From: Azospirillum sp. TSH64 | GTDB taxonomy: Bacteria; Pseudomonadota; Alphaproteobacteria; Azospirillales; Azospirillaceae | Assembly (NCBI RefSeq): GCF_003116035.1 | Contig: NZ_LGQW01000015.1 | Span: 6,357,887 to 6,421,886, forward strand | Direction of reading: 5' to 3' | DNA length: 64,000 bases | In this document: piece after piece, positions 34,532 through 43,190 of the stretch | How positions within the stretch are numbered: the first letter of the stretch is position 1 | Layout: the number at the start of each line of letters is the position of its first letter | The notes under the pieces: generated by a model | Told to the model about the DNA's origin: nothing | The model's database searches: none | Seen by the model: only the letters and a program-made list of their open reading frames with translations | Program-made: the position numbers and the translations under genes

Positions 34532-36004
34532 TTATTCGGCCGCGCCCGCCTCCGCCAGCAGCGGCGGAGTGTGGTCCTCGTCGACGAAGCGCCCGCGGAT
34601 CGCCACCATGACGTCGAGCCTGTCGAGGAACACCGTCACCAGTTCGGGATCAAAATGGAGACCGGCCTGCTCCCGCATGAAGCCGACGACTTTCTCCAGC
34701 GGCCAGGGCTCCTTGTAGGGGCGGGCGGACAGCAGGGCGTCGAACACGTCGGCGATGGCGACGATGCGGCCGGACAGCGGGATGTCCGTTCCGGCCAGAC
34801 CGTTGGGATAGCCGGTGCCGTCCCATTTCTCGTGATGAGTCCCGGCGATCTCGGCGGCGAGGTCGAGCAGGGGCAGCCCGCTGCCGGCCAGCAGCCGCTG
34901 CCCGATACTGGCGTGCCGGCGCATGATCACCCATTCCTCAGGCTCGAGCCGTCCGGCCTTCAGCAGCACCTGGTCGGGGACGCCGATCTTGCCGATGTCG
35001 TGCAGGGGGGCCGCCTCCAGCACCTGCGCGGCATAGTTGGCGGTGCAGCCGGCGGCGAGCGCCAGCTGGTGGGAGATCTGCGCCATGCGTGCCACATGCT
35101 GGCCGGTCTCGTTGTCGCGGAATTCCCCGGCGCTGCACAGGCGGCGGATGATCTCGCGCTGGTTGGCCTCCAACTGCAGGCGGGCCGCCTCAAGTTCCAG
35201 ATTGGCGATGCGCAGGGCGGCGGCCTCGCGCGCCGACGCGGCGGAAACCTTGCGGTCGGCCATGGCCGAGACCAGCGCCAGCAGCAGAAGGCCGAAGGCC
35301 GCCACCGCCACCAGAGCGGCCAGGGGGCCGCTCGACACCCCGTCCCCCAGGCTGCCGTCCGCCGCCATCAGCGTGGGATCGACCTGCACCACCAGGGCCG
35401 CCATGCCGGTGTAATGCATGCCGCAGACCGCCACCGCCATCACCAGGGCGGCCAGCGTGCGTTCCAGCAGGCGGTGGATGCGGGTGGCCAGCCACAACCC
35501 CGCCGCCGCCGCCGCCGCCGCGATGGCGACCGACAGGCCCCACAGGGTGGGGTCGTAGGCGATGCGGGCCGGCAGCACCATCGCCGCCATGCCGAGATAA
35601 TGCATCGTCGCCACGCCGAGCCCGACGATGACGCCGGCCGCGGCGATGGTGGCGAGGGAGCGGCGGCGCTGGATGATGCGGAAGCCGACGGCGACGAAGG
35701 CGACCGAGGTCACCAGCGACAGCAGCGTCTTCACCGGATCGTAGGCGATCGGCGTGTCGATGGTCAGCGCCAGCATGCCGATGAAATGCATGGCCCAGAT
35801 GCCGCCGCCCAGCGCCGCCGCGGCGCAGCCCTGCCACATCATGCGGGCGGCGCCGTCCGTCCGGTGCATCCGCTCCGCCATGTCCAGCGCGGAGTAGGAG
35901 GCGAAGGCGGCGACGGCATAGGACAGGGCCACCAGCCAATGGTCGTGGGAGAACGGCAGGCCGGACGCCGTTGTGAAGCACAACCCGGCCAGTTGGAACG
36001 ACAT
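34532..36004 (-). CDS. MHYT-HD-GYP c-di-GMP phosphodiesterase
   Basis: A 490-aa inner-membrane protein. The N-terminal MHYT sensor domain has seven helices and the repeated motif in three forms, MHFIGM, MHYLGM and MHYTGM, thought to bind copper and sense O2, CO or NO. A short coiled segment leads to an HD-GYP domain with HDIGKIGVPD and HHEKWDGTGYPNGL, which hydrolyses cyclic di-GMP. The start at 36004 puts the first helix at the N-terminus. It stands alone, between the tRNA islet and pyk. Confidence 0.92.
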   Translation of the reverse strand: MSFQLAGLCFTTASGLPFSHDHWLVALSYAVAAFASYSALDMAERMHRTDGAARMMWQGCAAAALGGGIWAMHFIGMLALTIDTPIAYDPVKTLLSLVTSVAFVAVGFRIIQRRRSLATIAAAGVIVGLGVATMHYLGMAAMVLPARIAYDPTLWGLSVAIAAAAAAAGLWLATRIHRLLERTLAALVMAVAVCGMHYTGMAALVVQVDPTLMAADGSLGDGVSSGPLAALVAVAAFGLLLLALVSAMADRKVSAASAREAAALRIANLELEAARLQLEANQREIIRRLCSAGEFRDNETGQHVARMAQISHQLALAAGCTANYAAQVLEAAPLHDIGKIGVPDQVLLKAGRLEPEEWVIMRRHASIGQRLLAGSGLPLLDLAAEIAGTHHEKWDGTGYPNGLAGTDIPLSGRIVAIADVFDALLSARPYKEPWPLEKVVGFMREQAGLHFDPELVTVFLDRLDVMVAIRGRFVDEDHTPPLLAEAGAAE

Positions 36005-36243
36005 CCACGACACTCCTGAAAACACCCGGCCGCTGCCGGCCGTCCTGCCCGACCGCCTCTTTTCGACCGCCCGGTCAACCGTCAGGGCGTCCAGAAGGAG
36101 AAATACCCCGACTCCAACAGTCGGGCATCGAGCGGCACCGGTCAATTGCCGGTAGTTAGCTAAAAAGCTATCTTTCTGCGGCGGGTGTCAAGAGCATTGG
36201 AGTCGATAGAACGTCAGGCAGATGCGCTGTGCGTTTGGTACTC

Positions 36244-36280
36244 CGCCAAGCCTCCGTTTATACGAAACGGAAGCCTGGCG
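36244..36280 (-). terminator. hairpin downstream of pyk
   Basis: CGCCAAGCCTCCGTTT and AAACGGAAGCCTGGCG can pair at 14 of 16 positions around a short loop. It lies 23 bp after the pyruvate kinase stop. No T run follows, so termination is probable but not certain. Confidence 0.5.
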
Positions 36281-36302
36281 TTCGGCGGAAGGTAAGATGC
36301 GG

Positions 36303-37802
36303 TCAGGCGTCGGCGAAGGCCATCGGCTGGCGGGCACGGGCCTCGCGGTCGCGCTCCGCGCGGCTCGGCGCCTCGACCCAGGCGATTCGTAGGATATTGG
36401 TCGATCCCGGCATGCCGAACGGCACACCGGCGGTGATGACCAGCCGCTGCCCCTCCTCGGCCAGCCCATGAACATAGGCCAGCCGCGCCGCCTTGTGCAC
36501 CATGTCGGCGAAGCTCTGGACATCCTCCGTCAGCACGGCGTGGACGCCATAGGCCAGTACCATCCGGCGGGCGATGGCGGCGCTCTCGGTCAGGCAGAGG
36601 ATCGGCACCTCCGGCCGTTCGCGCGCCGCCCGCAGGGTGGTGGAGCCGCTGGTGGTGTAGGTGGCGATGGCCGCCGCCTTCACCGTATGGGCGACCTGAC
36701 GGGCTGCGGCGGTGATGGCGTCCGATTCCGTCTGTTCCGGGTCGGCATGCTGGGCATCCATCAGGCCGCGGTAGAGCGGATCGCCCTCCACCCGCCGGGC
36801 GATGCGGTCCATGATCGACACGGCTTCGACCGGATAGTCGCCGGACGCGGTCTCGGCCGACAGCATGACGGCATCGGCGCCGTCGAACACCGCGGTGGCG
36901 ACGTCGGAGGCCTCGGCCCGGGTCGGGGCGGGGGCGGAGATCATCGATTCCAGCATCTGGGTGGCGACGATCACCGGCTTGCCGGCCGACCGGGCGGCGC
37001 GGATGATCCGCTTCTGGATCGACGGCACGTCTTCCGGCGGCATCTCCACGCCCAGGTCGCCACGCGCCACCATGACGCCGTCCGACATCTCGACGATGCG
37101 GTCGAGATGCTGGATCGCCTGCGGCTTCTCCAGCTTCGACAGCAGCGCGGCCCGGCCGGCGATCAGCTTGCGCGCCTCCGCCACGTCCTCCGGCCGCTGG
37201 ACGAAGCTCAGCGCCACCCAATCCACCCCCTGGTCGAGGGCGAAATCCAGGTCGGCGCGGTCCTTGGGCGTCAGCGGCGACAGCGGCAGCACCACGCCCG
37301 GCACGTTGACGCCCTTGCGGTCCGACAGCTTGGTGCCGGACACCACCACCGTCTCGGCGAAATCGGCGCCGCAGGCGGTCACCCGCAGCCGCACCTTGCC
37401 GTCGTCGAGCAGCAGCTCGGCATCCGGCACCAGGGCGGCGAAGATCTCCGGATGGGGCATGCCGACGCGGCGGGCGTCACCCGGCTCGGCCAGCAGGTCG
37501 AGGCAGAAGGGCTGGCCGGCGGTCAGCGTCACCGGCCCGTCGGCGAAGCGGCCCAGCCGCAGCTTCGGTCCCTGGAGGTCGGCCATGATGGCGATGGGGC
37601 GGCCGGTCTCCTCCTCCAGCGCGCGGATGGCGCGGACGCGCTCGCCATGGTCCTGGTGGCTGCCATGGCTGAAATTCAGGCGGAAGACATCGACGCCGGC
37701 CTCGAACAGGCGGCGGATCATCTCGGGCGAGGAGGAGGACGGACCCAGCGTGGCGACGACTTTCGTCTGCCGGTAACGGCGGATCGGCTTGGCGGTGCTC
37801 AT
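36303..37802 (-). CDS. pyk: pyruvate kinase
   Basis: A 499-aa glycolytic enzyme converting phosphoenolpyruvate and ADP to pyruvate and ATP. It has TKVVATLGPSSSSPEMIRRLFEAGVDVFRLNFSHG at the N-terminus, ADLQGPKLRLG, the active-site run MVARGDLGVEMPPEDVPSIQKRII and SAETASGDYPVEAV. The C-terminal domain includes TTSGSTTLRAARERP. A short charged tail after GSTNILRIAWVEA makes it slightly longer than usual. The next upstream gene is the epimerase, 77 bp away. Confidence 0.96.
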   Translation of the reverse strand: MSTAKPIRRYRQTKVVATLGPSSSSPEMIRRLFEAGVDVFRLNFSHGSHQDHGERVRAIRALEEETGRPIAIMADLQGPKLRLGRFADGPVTLTAGQPFCLDLLAEPGDARRVGMPHPEIFAALVPDAELLLDDGKVRLRVTACGADFAETVVVSGTKLSDRKGVNVPGVVLPLSPLTPKDRADLDFALDQGVDWVALSFVQRPEDVAEARKLIAGRAALLSKLEKPQAIQHLDRIVEMSDGVMVARGDLGVEMPPEDVPSIQKRIIRAARSAGKPVIVATQMLESMISAPAPTRAEASDVATAVFDGADAVMLSAETASGDYPVEAVSIMDRIARRVEGDPLYRGLMDAQHADPEQTESDAITAAARQVAHTVKAAAIATYTTSGSTTLRAARERPEVPILCLTESAAIARRMVLAYGVHAVLTEDVQSFADMVHKAARLAYVHGLAEEGQRLVITAGVPFGMPGSTNILRIAWVEAPSRAERDREARARQPMAFADA

Positions 37803-37879
37803 GGCGTAACGGACTCCGAGGGAGGAATGTGGGCTGCCGTGCAGGTCGCGGGGGCGGAGACGGGCGGCGCGGCGCCGCC

Positions 37880-38965
37880 TCAGGCGACCCCGAACCGGTA
37901 GACGATGGACCCGGCGGTCCATTGGCCGGGACGCAGCACGGTCGAGGGGAAGGACGGCCAGAGGGAGGGGAGATTGATGGAGTTGGGGAATTTCGACGGT
38001 TCGGCGCAGAAGGCGCTGTGCTTGGTGTAGAGCGTGCCGCCCTTGCCGACGTCCCGCGGGGTTTTGCCCTCCAGGGCATTGCCGGTGTAGAGCTGCAGGC
38101 CGGGTTCGGTGGACAGCACCTCCAGCGTCCGGCCGCTGGCCGGGTGCAGGAAGCGGGCGTTGAGGACGGGCGTCGGGCCGTTCACCGGCTTGTCGACCAC
38201 GTAATGCAGGTCGTAGCCCTTGCCGAGCGCCAGCATGCGGTCGTCGGCGTCGATGCGGGCGCCCAGCGCCGCCGGGGTGCGGAAGTCGTGCGGCGTGCCG
38301 GCGACCTCCACCATCTCGCCGGTCGGCACCCCGGTATCGCCGAGCGCCAGATAGCGGCCGGCCTGGATGGTGGCGACATGGTCAAGGATCGACGACCCCA
38401 GATCGCCCGACAGGTTGAAGAAGGTGTGGTCGGTGAAGTTGGCGATGGTGGTCCTGTCGGCCGCCACCGCGGTCCAGGCGATGGTCAGTGCGTTGTCGTC
38501 GCCGAGCGTATAGACCAGCCGCAGCGGCAGGGTGCCGGGAAAGCCCTCCTCGCCGTCCGCGAAGACATGGGTCAGCTCCAGGCTGGACTCGTCGAGCTGC
38601 CGGGCGTCGAAGACCCGGAAGCGCGAGCCGCGCTGGCCGCCATGCAGGGTGTTGGGCGGGCTGTTGACCGCGGCCTGATGGGCGACGCCGTCCAGGGTGA
38701 AGCGCCCGTCGGGGATGCGCCCGCAATAACGCCCGATGAAGGAGCCCATGGACGCCTGCCCGCCCATCGCACCCTCGATCCCGTCATAGCCCTGGACCAC
38801 GTCGCCCACCACGCCGTCGCGGTCGGGAACCAGGATCTGTTCGATCTTGGCGCCGTAATTGGTGATGCGCACCACCATGCCGCGCCCGTTGCGCAGGGTG
38901 AACAGATCCACCGGCTTGCCGTCGATGGTGGCGGAATAATTCTCTCGCTTGAGGTCGGTCGCCAT
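37880..38965 (-). CDS. galM: aldose 1-epimerase
   Basis: A 361-aa cytoplasmic mutarotase interconverting alpha and beta aldoses. Conserved motifs are ITNYGAKIEQILVPDRDG, GRYCGRIPDGRFTLDG, NTLHGG, the catalytic His in NFTDHTFFNLSG and the catalytic Glu in CAEPSKFPNSIN. There is no signal peptide. It is probably transcribed with pyk. Confidence 0.94.
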   Translation of the reverse strand: MATDLKRENYSATIDGKPVDLFTLRNGRGMVVRITNYGAKIEQILVPDRDGVVGDVVQGYDGIEGAMGGQASMGSFIGRYCGRIPDGRFTLDGVAHQAAVNSPPNTLHGGQRGSRFRVFDARQLDESSLELTHVFADGEEGFPGTLPLRLVYTLGDDNALTIAWTAVAADRTTIANFTDHTFFNLSGDLGSSILDHVATIQAGRYLALGDTGVPTGEMVEVAGTPHDFRTPAALGARIDADDRMLALGKGYDLHYVVDKPVNGPTPVLNARFLHPASGRTLEVLSTEPGLQLYTGNALEGKTPRDVGKGGTLYTKHSAFCAEPSKFPNSINLPSLWPSFPSTVLRPGQWTAGSIVYRFGVA

Positions 38966-38990
38966 GCTCAGGCATCCCTGTGGAAGAGGT

Positions 38991-39071
38991 TAGCAGAAAC
39001 CGAGAAGCAGCAGCCCCAGGATCACCACCACGCGCAGGAGCAGCGCCGTCTCCAAGGGATCCGCGGTCATG
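38991..39071 (-). CDS. 26-residue putative membrane peptide
   Basis: A short ORF from ATG 39071 to TAA 38991, starting MTADPLETALLLRVVVILGLL and ending LGFC. One hydrophobic helix follows an acidic N-terminus. GAGG stands about eight bases before the ATG, and an AT-rich stretch with the palindrome CTAATATATTAG (39109-39120) lies upstream. It is not recognised as a known family. Confidence 0.4.
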
Positions 39072-39207
39072 ACTCGGCCTCACCGGATAACTCATGGCAT
39101 TATTATACTAATATATTAGCATAGAAGGCAAACCGCATCGGGAGCTGGACGCTGATGTGGACAGTATGCCGCAGGATTCCGGTTACGGCGCGTGACGGCG
39201 CGCCGCT

Positions 39208-39930
39208 TCAGGCGTGCCGCATCGTCACCACCAGCACGTCCCGGAAAGCCGGGCGCGCCGGATCGGTCGGCTCCACCGGCGTCACGCCGTGGAACACCCG
39301 GGCGTCGTCGACCACCGCCGATTCCTGCGGATGGCGCAGGGTGAAGCTGCCGAGCGGCCGGCCGGCGAGGTCATGGATGCTGGTCGTGCCGCTGGAGACG
39401 TTCTCGCGCCGGATCAGCATCACCAGCACCCAGTCCACGCCGTCGCGGTGCATCCCTTCCGGGGTGGGCCGTCCGGCCTCGCCGGCACGGGCTTCGATGC
39501 GGAACTGATGGACCTCGGTGTGCCAGACCTCCGGCTTGGTGGCGGCGGGGGTGAGCGGGTCGAACAGCGCGAAGCAGGTCTTCAGAATCGCGTCCAGGGC
39601 GGGGTGGGTCGCGACCGCCTCGCTGATCGGCTCGAACCAGCGTTCCAGGCCGCCGTTCAGCGGATTGTAGTCCCGGCTCTGGTAGTGGGGCTGGTGCGGC
39701 TTGCGCCTGATCTCCCCGGCCGACACCGCGAAGGCGGCGTGGCGGCGGCGGCGGTAGCGCCCGCCGTCCGCCATGTAGGTGTCGAGGCCCAGGTCGTTCC
39801 AACTGGCGCTGAACCCCTCCCAGTCCCGCAGCCCGGCGGCGTCGAGCACTCCCTGCATGGCGTCCGCCGCGACGAAGGAGAAGCCGTCCGCCGCCACAGC
39901 GTCACGAACCGCAGGAAGATCATCGGTCAT
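39208..39930 (-). CDS. 2OG-Fe(II) dioxygenase, PF10014 type
   Basis: A 240-aa oxygenase resembling the 2OG-Fe_Oxy_2 family, which includes bacterial free-amino-acid hydroxylases such as L-isoleucine dioxygenase. Iron ligands are visible in GMHRDGVDWVLVMLI (H-x-D) and VFHGVTPVE (distal His), with the 2-oxoglutarate Arg in AFRDVLVVTMRH. KPHQPHYQSRDYNPLNGGLERWFEPI is a family landmark. No biosynthetic partner is adjacent. The substrate is unknown; hydroxylation of an aliphatic amino acid is the best guess. Confidence 0.82.
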   Translation of the reverse strand: MTDDLPAVRDAVAADGFSFVAADAMQGVLDAAGLRDWEGFSASWNDLGLDTYMADGGRYRRRRHAAFAVSAGEIRRKPHQPHYQSRDYNPLNGGLERWFEPISEAVATHPALDAILKTCFALFDPLTPAATKPEVWHTEVHQFRIEARAGEAGRPTPEGMHRDGVDWVLVMLIRRENVSSGTTSIHDLAGRPLGSFTLRHPQESAVVDDARVFHGVTPVEPTDPARPAFRDVLVVTMRHA

Positions 39931-40118
39931 CTGGCCTGTCCGCTTTCAATAGCTTTGTGTTTGACGATCGGAGTCACGCTTCAAATCGAGCCCGATTTTC
40001 CGCGATCCGATCTCAAGCGATTTCGTGCCCGCACCCTATCACAACAGCCGCGGACCCTTCTCATCCCGCAGCCCCTGCTCCAAGCGCCGCCTTGCATGAC
40101 GACGACTGAACCCCCTTG

Positions 40119-40472
40119 TCAGAGCCGGCGCAGCCGCCCCAGCAGCGACGGGTTGTCCCAGCTCGGCTGCCGGTCCTCGATCACCACGCGGTGGGGCAGG
40201 GGGGCGTCGCTCTCCACCGCCACCTCGACCCAGCGCGGCACCAGCTCGTTGTTGATGTCGTCGAGAATGGCGACGGCCAGATTCTCCAACCCATCCGGGA
40301 AGCCGGCAAACTCCGCCAGATAGGCAACGACAGACGCCGGATCGGGCACCAGCAGGTCGGGCACCAGCCGCAGGGTCAGCCGCACCCCCGGCAGCGGTTC
40401 GCCGCGCAGCTCCATCAGGAAATCGTGGCGGGCATCGGGAGAGGGGCGGGTGGACAGCCGCTCCCGCCTCAT
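40119..40472 (-). CDS. small T-fold/QueF-like protein of unknown function
   Basis: A 117-aa protein. The stretch LTLRLVPDLLVPDPASVVAYLAEF followed by ILDDINNELVPRWVEVAVE recalls the C-terminal half of QueF-type tunnelling-fold proteins. The catalytic CPxTxQPD motif is absent. Its ATG overlaps the TGA of the fliK-like gene (ATGA), so the two are co-translated. I do not recognise a flagellar function. Confidence 0.5.
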   Translation of the reverse strand: MRRERLSTRPSPDARHDFLMELRGEPLPGVRLTLRLVPDLLVPDPASVVAYLAEFAGFPDGLENLAVAILDDINNELVPRWVEVAVESDAPLPHRVVIEDRQPSWDNPSLLGRLRRL

Positions 40473-42373
40473 GCCGACACCCCCAGCCCGGCCTGGCCGG
40501 CGCGGGTCAGCTTCACCCAGCTGCGGGCGCCCGACTGGAAGGACAGGCCGCCGGTGTAGCCCACCGCCCGCACGCTGTCGGCGAAGATCTGGATCAGTTC
40601 GACCCGCAGTTCCGGCGGCAGGGCGGCATGGCTGCGCAGGATCAGGTCGAAATGGTTGGGCCGCACCAGACCGTCCAGCTGCATCGGCCCGAAGCGGCTG
40701 AGGTCGAGGTCGATGACGAAGCGGCTGCCGGGCTTCGACCGTTCGCCGCCGCCGCTTTCCTCATCCTCCTGCAACGGGTGGACATGCAGCCTGATCGGCT
40801 TCGGCCCGTTCGCGTCCATCAGCGGGATGGTGTAGCTGCGCCAGTCGCCCGGCAGCGGTTCCGCCGCCTCGCGGCGCAGCCCGTCGAAATCCTTCTCCAG
40901 CCGCTCCAGCAGGTCGCGGCGTCCTGCCTTGTCGAGGGCGGAGGCGGCATCGTCGCCCAGCCAGCCCTGCGCGTCGCCGCCGCGCATCGCCGACAGGAAG
41001 AAGCCCAGCGCCGCGGTCAGCTTGCGGTTCGGCTGCGGCATCGTCGCCAGCATCGCCTTGGCCGCCGCCGGATCGGCCGCCGCCAGCGTCGCCATCAGTT
41101 GCCGCATCGCCGGCCAGTCGCGCCCGTCCAGCGGTCCCGGCGGGCCGGGCAGGGTGGGGGCCGCCGCCTGGGTGGCGCGGGCGAGGTCGGCCAGCGCCGC
41201 CGTCACCGTGGCCCCTTGCGGCAGGCTGGCCGGGACGTTCAGCGCCAGCATCCCCTGCTTGGTCGCCAGGATCGGCTGCCCCTGCGGCGTGCTGCCGGCC
41301 ACCGTGCCGCGCAGGATGGGGGTATCGGGTGGCAGGGCCGCCTCGTCGGCTTGCGGCATCGGCAGAGCGGCGGCCTGTCCGCCCGCTTGCTGGCCGGATT
41401 GGCTCCCCGCCTGCTGATTGCGCCCGTTGGCCTCCGGGTTGCCCGCCCCCGGATTACCGGGCGGTTGGGGCTGTTGCGGCGGCGGGGTGACCGTCAGGAT
41501 CTTCAGCGCCACCGTGGCGCCGCGCGGCAGGTCCGGCGGTTCGGGATTGCCGGCGGCTTCCCCCGGCGGGGGCGAACCCGATGCGTTGGAGCCGGGCGGA
41601 GTGGGTGCCGTCGGCGTCTCGGCGCCGGGATGGGCCGCGTTGCCGCCCAGCTGGACCGGCGTGCCGAAGGTGGCGCTACCGCCGCCCATGGTCGGGGCGG
41701 GCGTGGAGGGTCCGCCCGTCGCCGCGGCAGGCGTCCCGGCGGCCGGAGCTTCCGGCTTCGCGGTCCCGGCCGGTGCGGCGGGGGCCGGTGCCGTGGGCGT
41801 CGGCTGCGCCGGGGGCGCGGCGGCGGTCGGCAGCTTGGCGCCCGACCCGCCGGCCAGCACCAGTGCCGGCACGACGGTGCCCGGCAGCAGCGGCGGCAGA
41901 TTGGTCGGGACGGTGGTCGGCGTCGGGGTGGGCAGCAGGACGGCGGGCGTGGCGCCGCTGCCGGCCGCTGGGGTCTGGGTCGTGCTGCCGGTCTGCCCGG
42001 CGCTCTGTGGCGTGGCCGGGCTTGCCAGCGATTGCAGCAGGATCAGCGCCGTCGGCTTGCCCGGCAGCGCCGTGGCCGGGGCGCCCGGCGAGGCCGTGCT
42101 GCCGGGGGTCAGCTGCACGGTGACCGGCTTGTCCGGCGGCAGTTCCGTGGCGCTGTCGAGCAGCAGTTCGCCCGCCGCGGTGCGCACGCGGGTCAGCCCT
42201 TCCGGCGTCTGGCCGGCGACGGTGCCGGTCAGCACCACCGGTCGGGTCACCTCCGGCAGCCGTTCGGGAAGTTGGACGACCGTGGCCTCGGCGGTAACGG
42301 GGGCGGGCGCGGCGGGGGCTGCCGCGGCGGTGGCGGCGGCCGGCGTGACCGACGGTGGGATCGCCCCGCCCAT
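40469..42373 (-). CDS. fliK: flagellar hook-length control protein, FliK-like
   Basis: A 634-aa protein with a long Pro/Ala/Gly/Gln-rich disordered N-terminal two thirds. It has a C-terminal domain (about 520-620) with LDLSRFGPMQLDGLVRPNHFDLILRSHAALPPELRVELIQIF, which matches the Flg_hook/FliK C-terminal domain. FliK measures hook length and switches export specificity through FlhB. It follows flhG at the end of the flagellar operon. The symbol is assigned by domain and context; the disordered part is poorly conserved. Confidence 0.72.
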   Translation of the reverse strand: MGGAIPPSVTPAAATAAAAPAAPAPVTAEATVVQLPERLPEVTRPVVLTGTVAGQTPEGLTRVRTAAGELLLDSATELPPDKPVTVQLTPGSTASPGAPATALPGKPTALILLQSLASPATPQSAGQTGSTTQTPAAGSGATPAVLLPTPTPTTVPTNLPPLLPGTVVPALVLAGGSGAKLPTAAAPPAQPTPTAPAPAAPAGTAKPEAPAAGTPAAATGGPSTPAPTMGGGSATFGTPVQLGGNAAHPGAETPTAPTPPGSNASGSPPPGEAAGNPEPPDLPRGATVALKILTVTPPPQQPQPPGNPGAGNPEANGRNQQAGSQSGQQAGGQAAALPMPQADEAALPPDTPILRGTVAGSTPQGQPILATKQGMLALNVPASLPQGATVTAALADLARATQAAAPTLPGPPGPLDGRDWPAMRQLMATLAAADPAAAKAMLATMPQPNRKLTAALGFFLSAMRGGDAQGWLGDDAASALDKAGRRDLLERLEKDFDGLRREAAEPLPGDWRSYTIPLMDANGPKPIRLHVHPLQEDEESGGGERSKPGSRFVIDLDLSRFGPMQLDGLVRPNHFDLILRSHAALPPELRVELIQIFADSVRAVGYTGGLSFQSGARSWVKLTRAGQAGLGVSA

Positions 42374-42392
42374 GCCCGCCCGTCCCGGCCGG

Positions 42393-43190
42393 TTACCGGG
42401 CGCTGGCGAGCAGCCGCTGCACGATCGCCTCGACGTCGCGGGCCGCGTCGCTGGCGGGCGAGCGGGTCAGCAGCGGGGTCTGGTTGCGGATGGCGTCGCG
42501 CACCTTCAGGTCGCGGCGGATGATGCCCGCCAGCGCCGGCTTGTATTTCAGGAAATTCTGGCAGGCCTTCAGGATGGTGCCGTAGGTCCGCTCGCCGTCC
42601 TTCACGCTCTGCGCCATGTTCACCACGATCCGCAGGTCGGCCGACGGGTTGGTGGCATGGGTCAGCTTGATGAAGGCATAGGCGTCGGTCAGCGAGGTCG
42701 GCTCGTCCGTCGTCACCACCAGCGTGATGCCGGCCGGACCCGACAGAGTGCGCACCGTGCGGTCGACGCCGGCCCCCATGTCCATCACCACCCGGTCATA
42801 GCTCTTCGCCAGCTCCAGCAGGTCGTTGCGCAGGCCCGACAGGCGCTGGCTCGGCAACTGCGCCAGCGTGCCCGAGCCCGAGCGGCCGGCGATGATGTCG
42901 AAGCCGGTGTCGGTGAAGCGCTGCGCCGCCTTGGCCAGCGTCACCTCGCCGTTGATGACGGCGCCCAGGTCGTTCTTGGGCGAGAATCCAAGCTGGATGT
43001 CGACGTTGGCGAGCCCGAGATCGCCGTCGAACAGCAGGGTGTTCATGCCCGCCTTGGTCAGGGCGTGGCTGAGCGTGATGGAGAACCACGTCTTGCCGAC
43101 GCCGCCCTTTCCACTGGCCACGGCGATGACGTTGGCGCCGCGCAGCGGGCGAACGTTCTTGAGGGCGGCCGGGAACACCGGATCGGTCAT
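42393..43190 (-). CDS. flhG: FlhG/FleN MinD-type ATPase
   Basis: A 265-aa P-loop ATPase that limits flagellar number and site with FlhF. It has deviant Walker A SGKGGVGKTW, DGDLGLANVDIQLGF, and the switch/Walker B VVMDMGAGVD. The N-terminal DQAxxLR helix that activates FlhF in other species is not seen; the protein starts MTDPVFPAALKNVRPLRG. Its ATG overlaps the flhF stop by 4 bp. Confidence 0.9.
   Translation of the reverse strand: MTDPVFPAALKNVRPLRGANVIAVASGKGGVGKTWFSITLSHALTKAGMNTLLFDGDLGLANVDIQLGFSPKNDLGAVINGEVTLAKAAQRFTDTGFDIIAGRSGSGTLAQLPSQRLSGLRNDLLELAKSYDRVVMDMGAGVDRTVRTLSGPAGITLVVTTDEPTSLTDAYAFIKLTHATNPSADLRIVVNMAQSVKDGERTYGTILKACQNFLKYKPALAGIIRRDLKVRDAIRNQTPLLTRSPASDAARDVEAIVQRLLASAR

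Noticed and set aside
39109..39120. Palindrome CTAATATATTAG
   Set aside because: Short AT-only palindrome in a promoter-like AT-rich stretch; no second copy in the window to support an operator.
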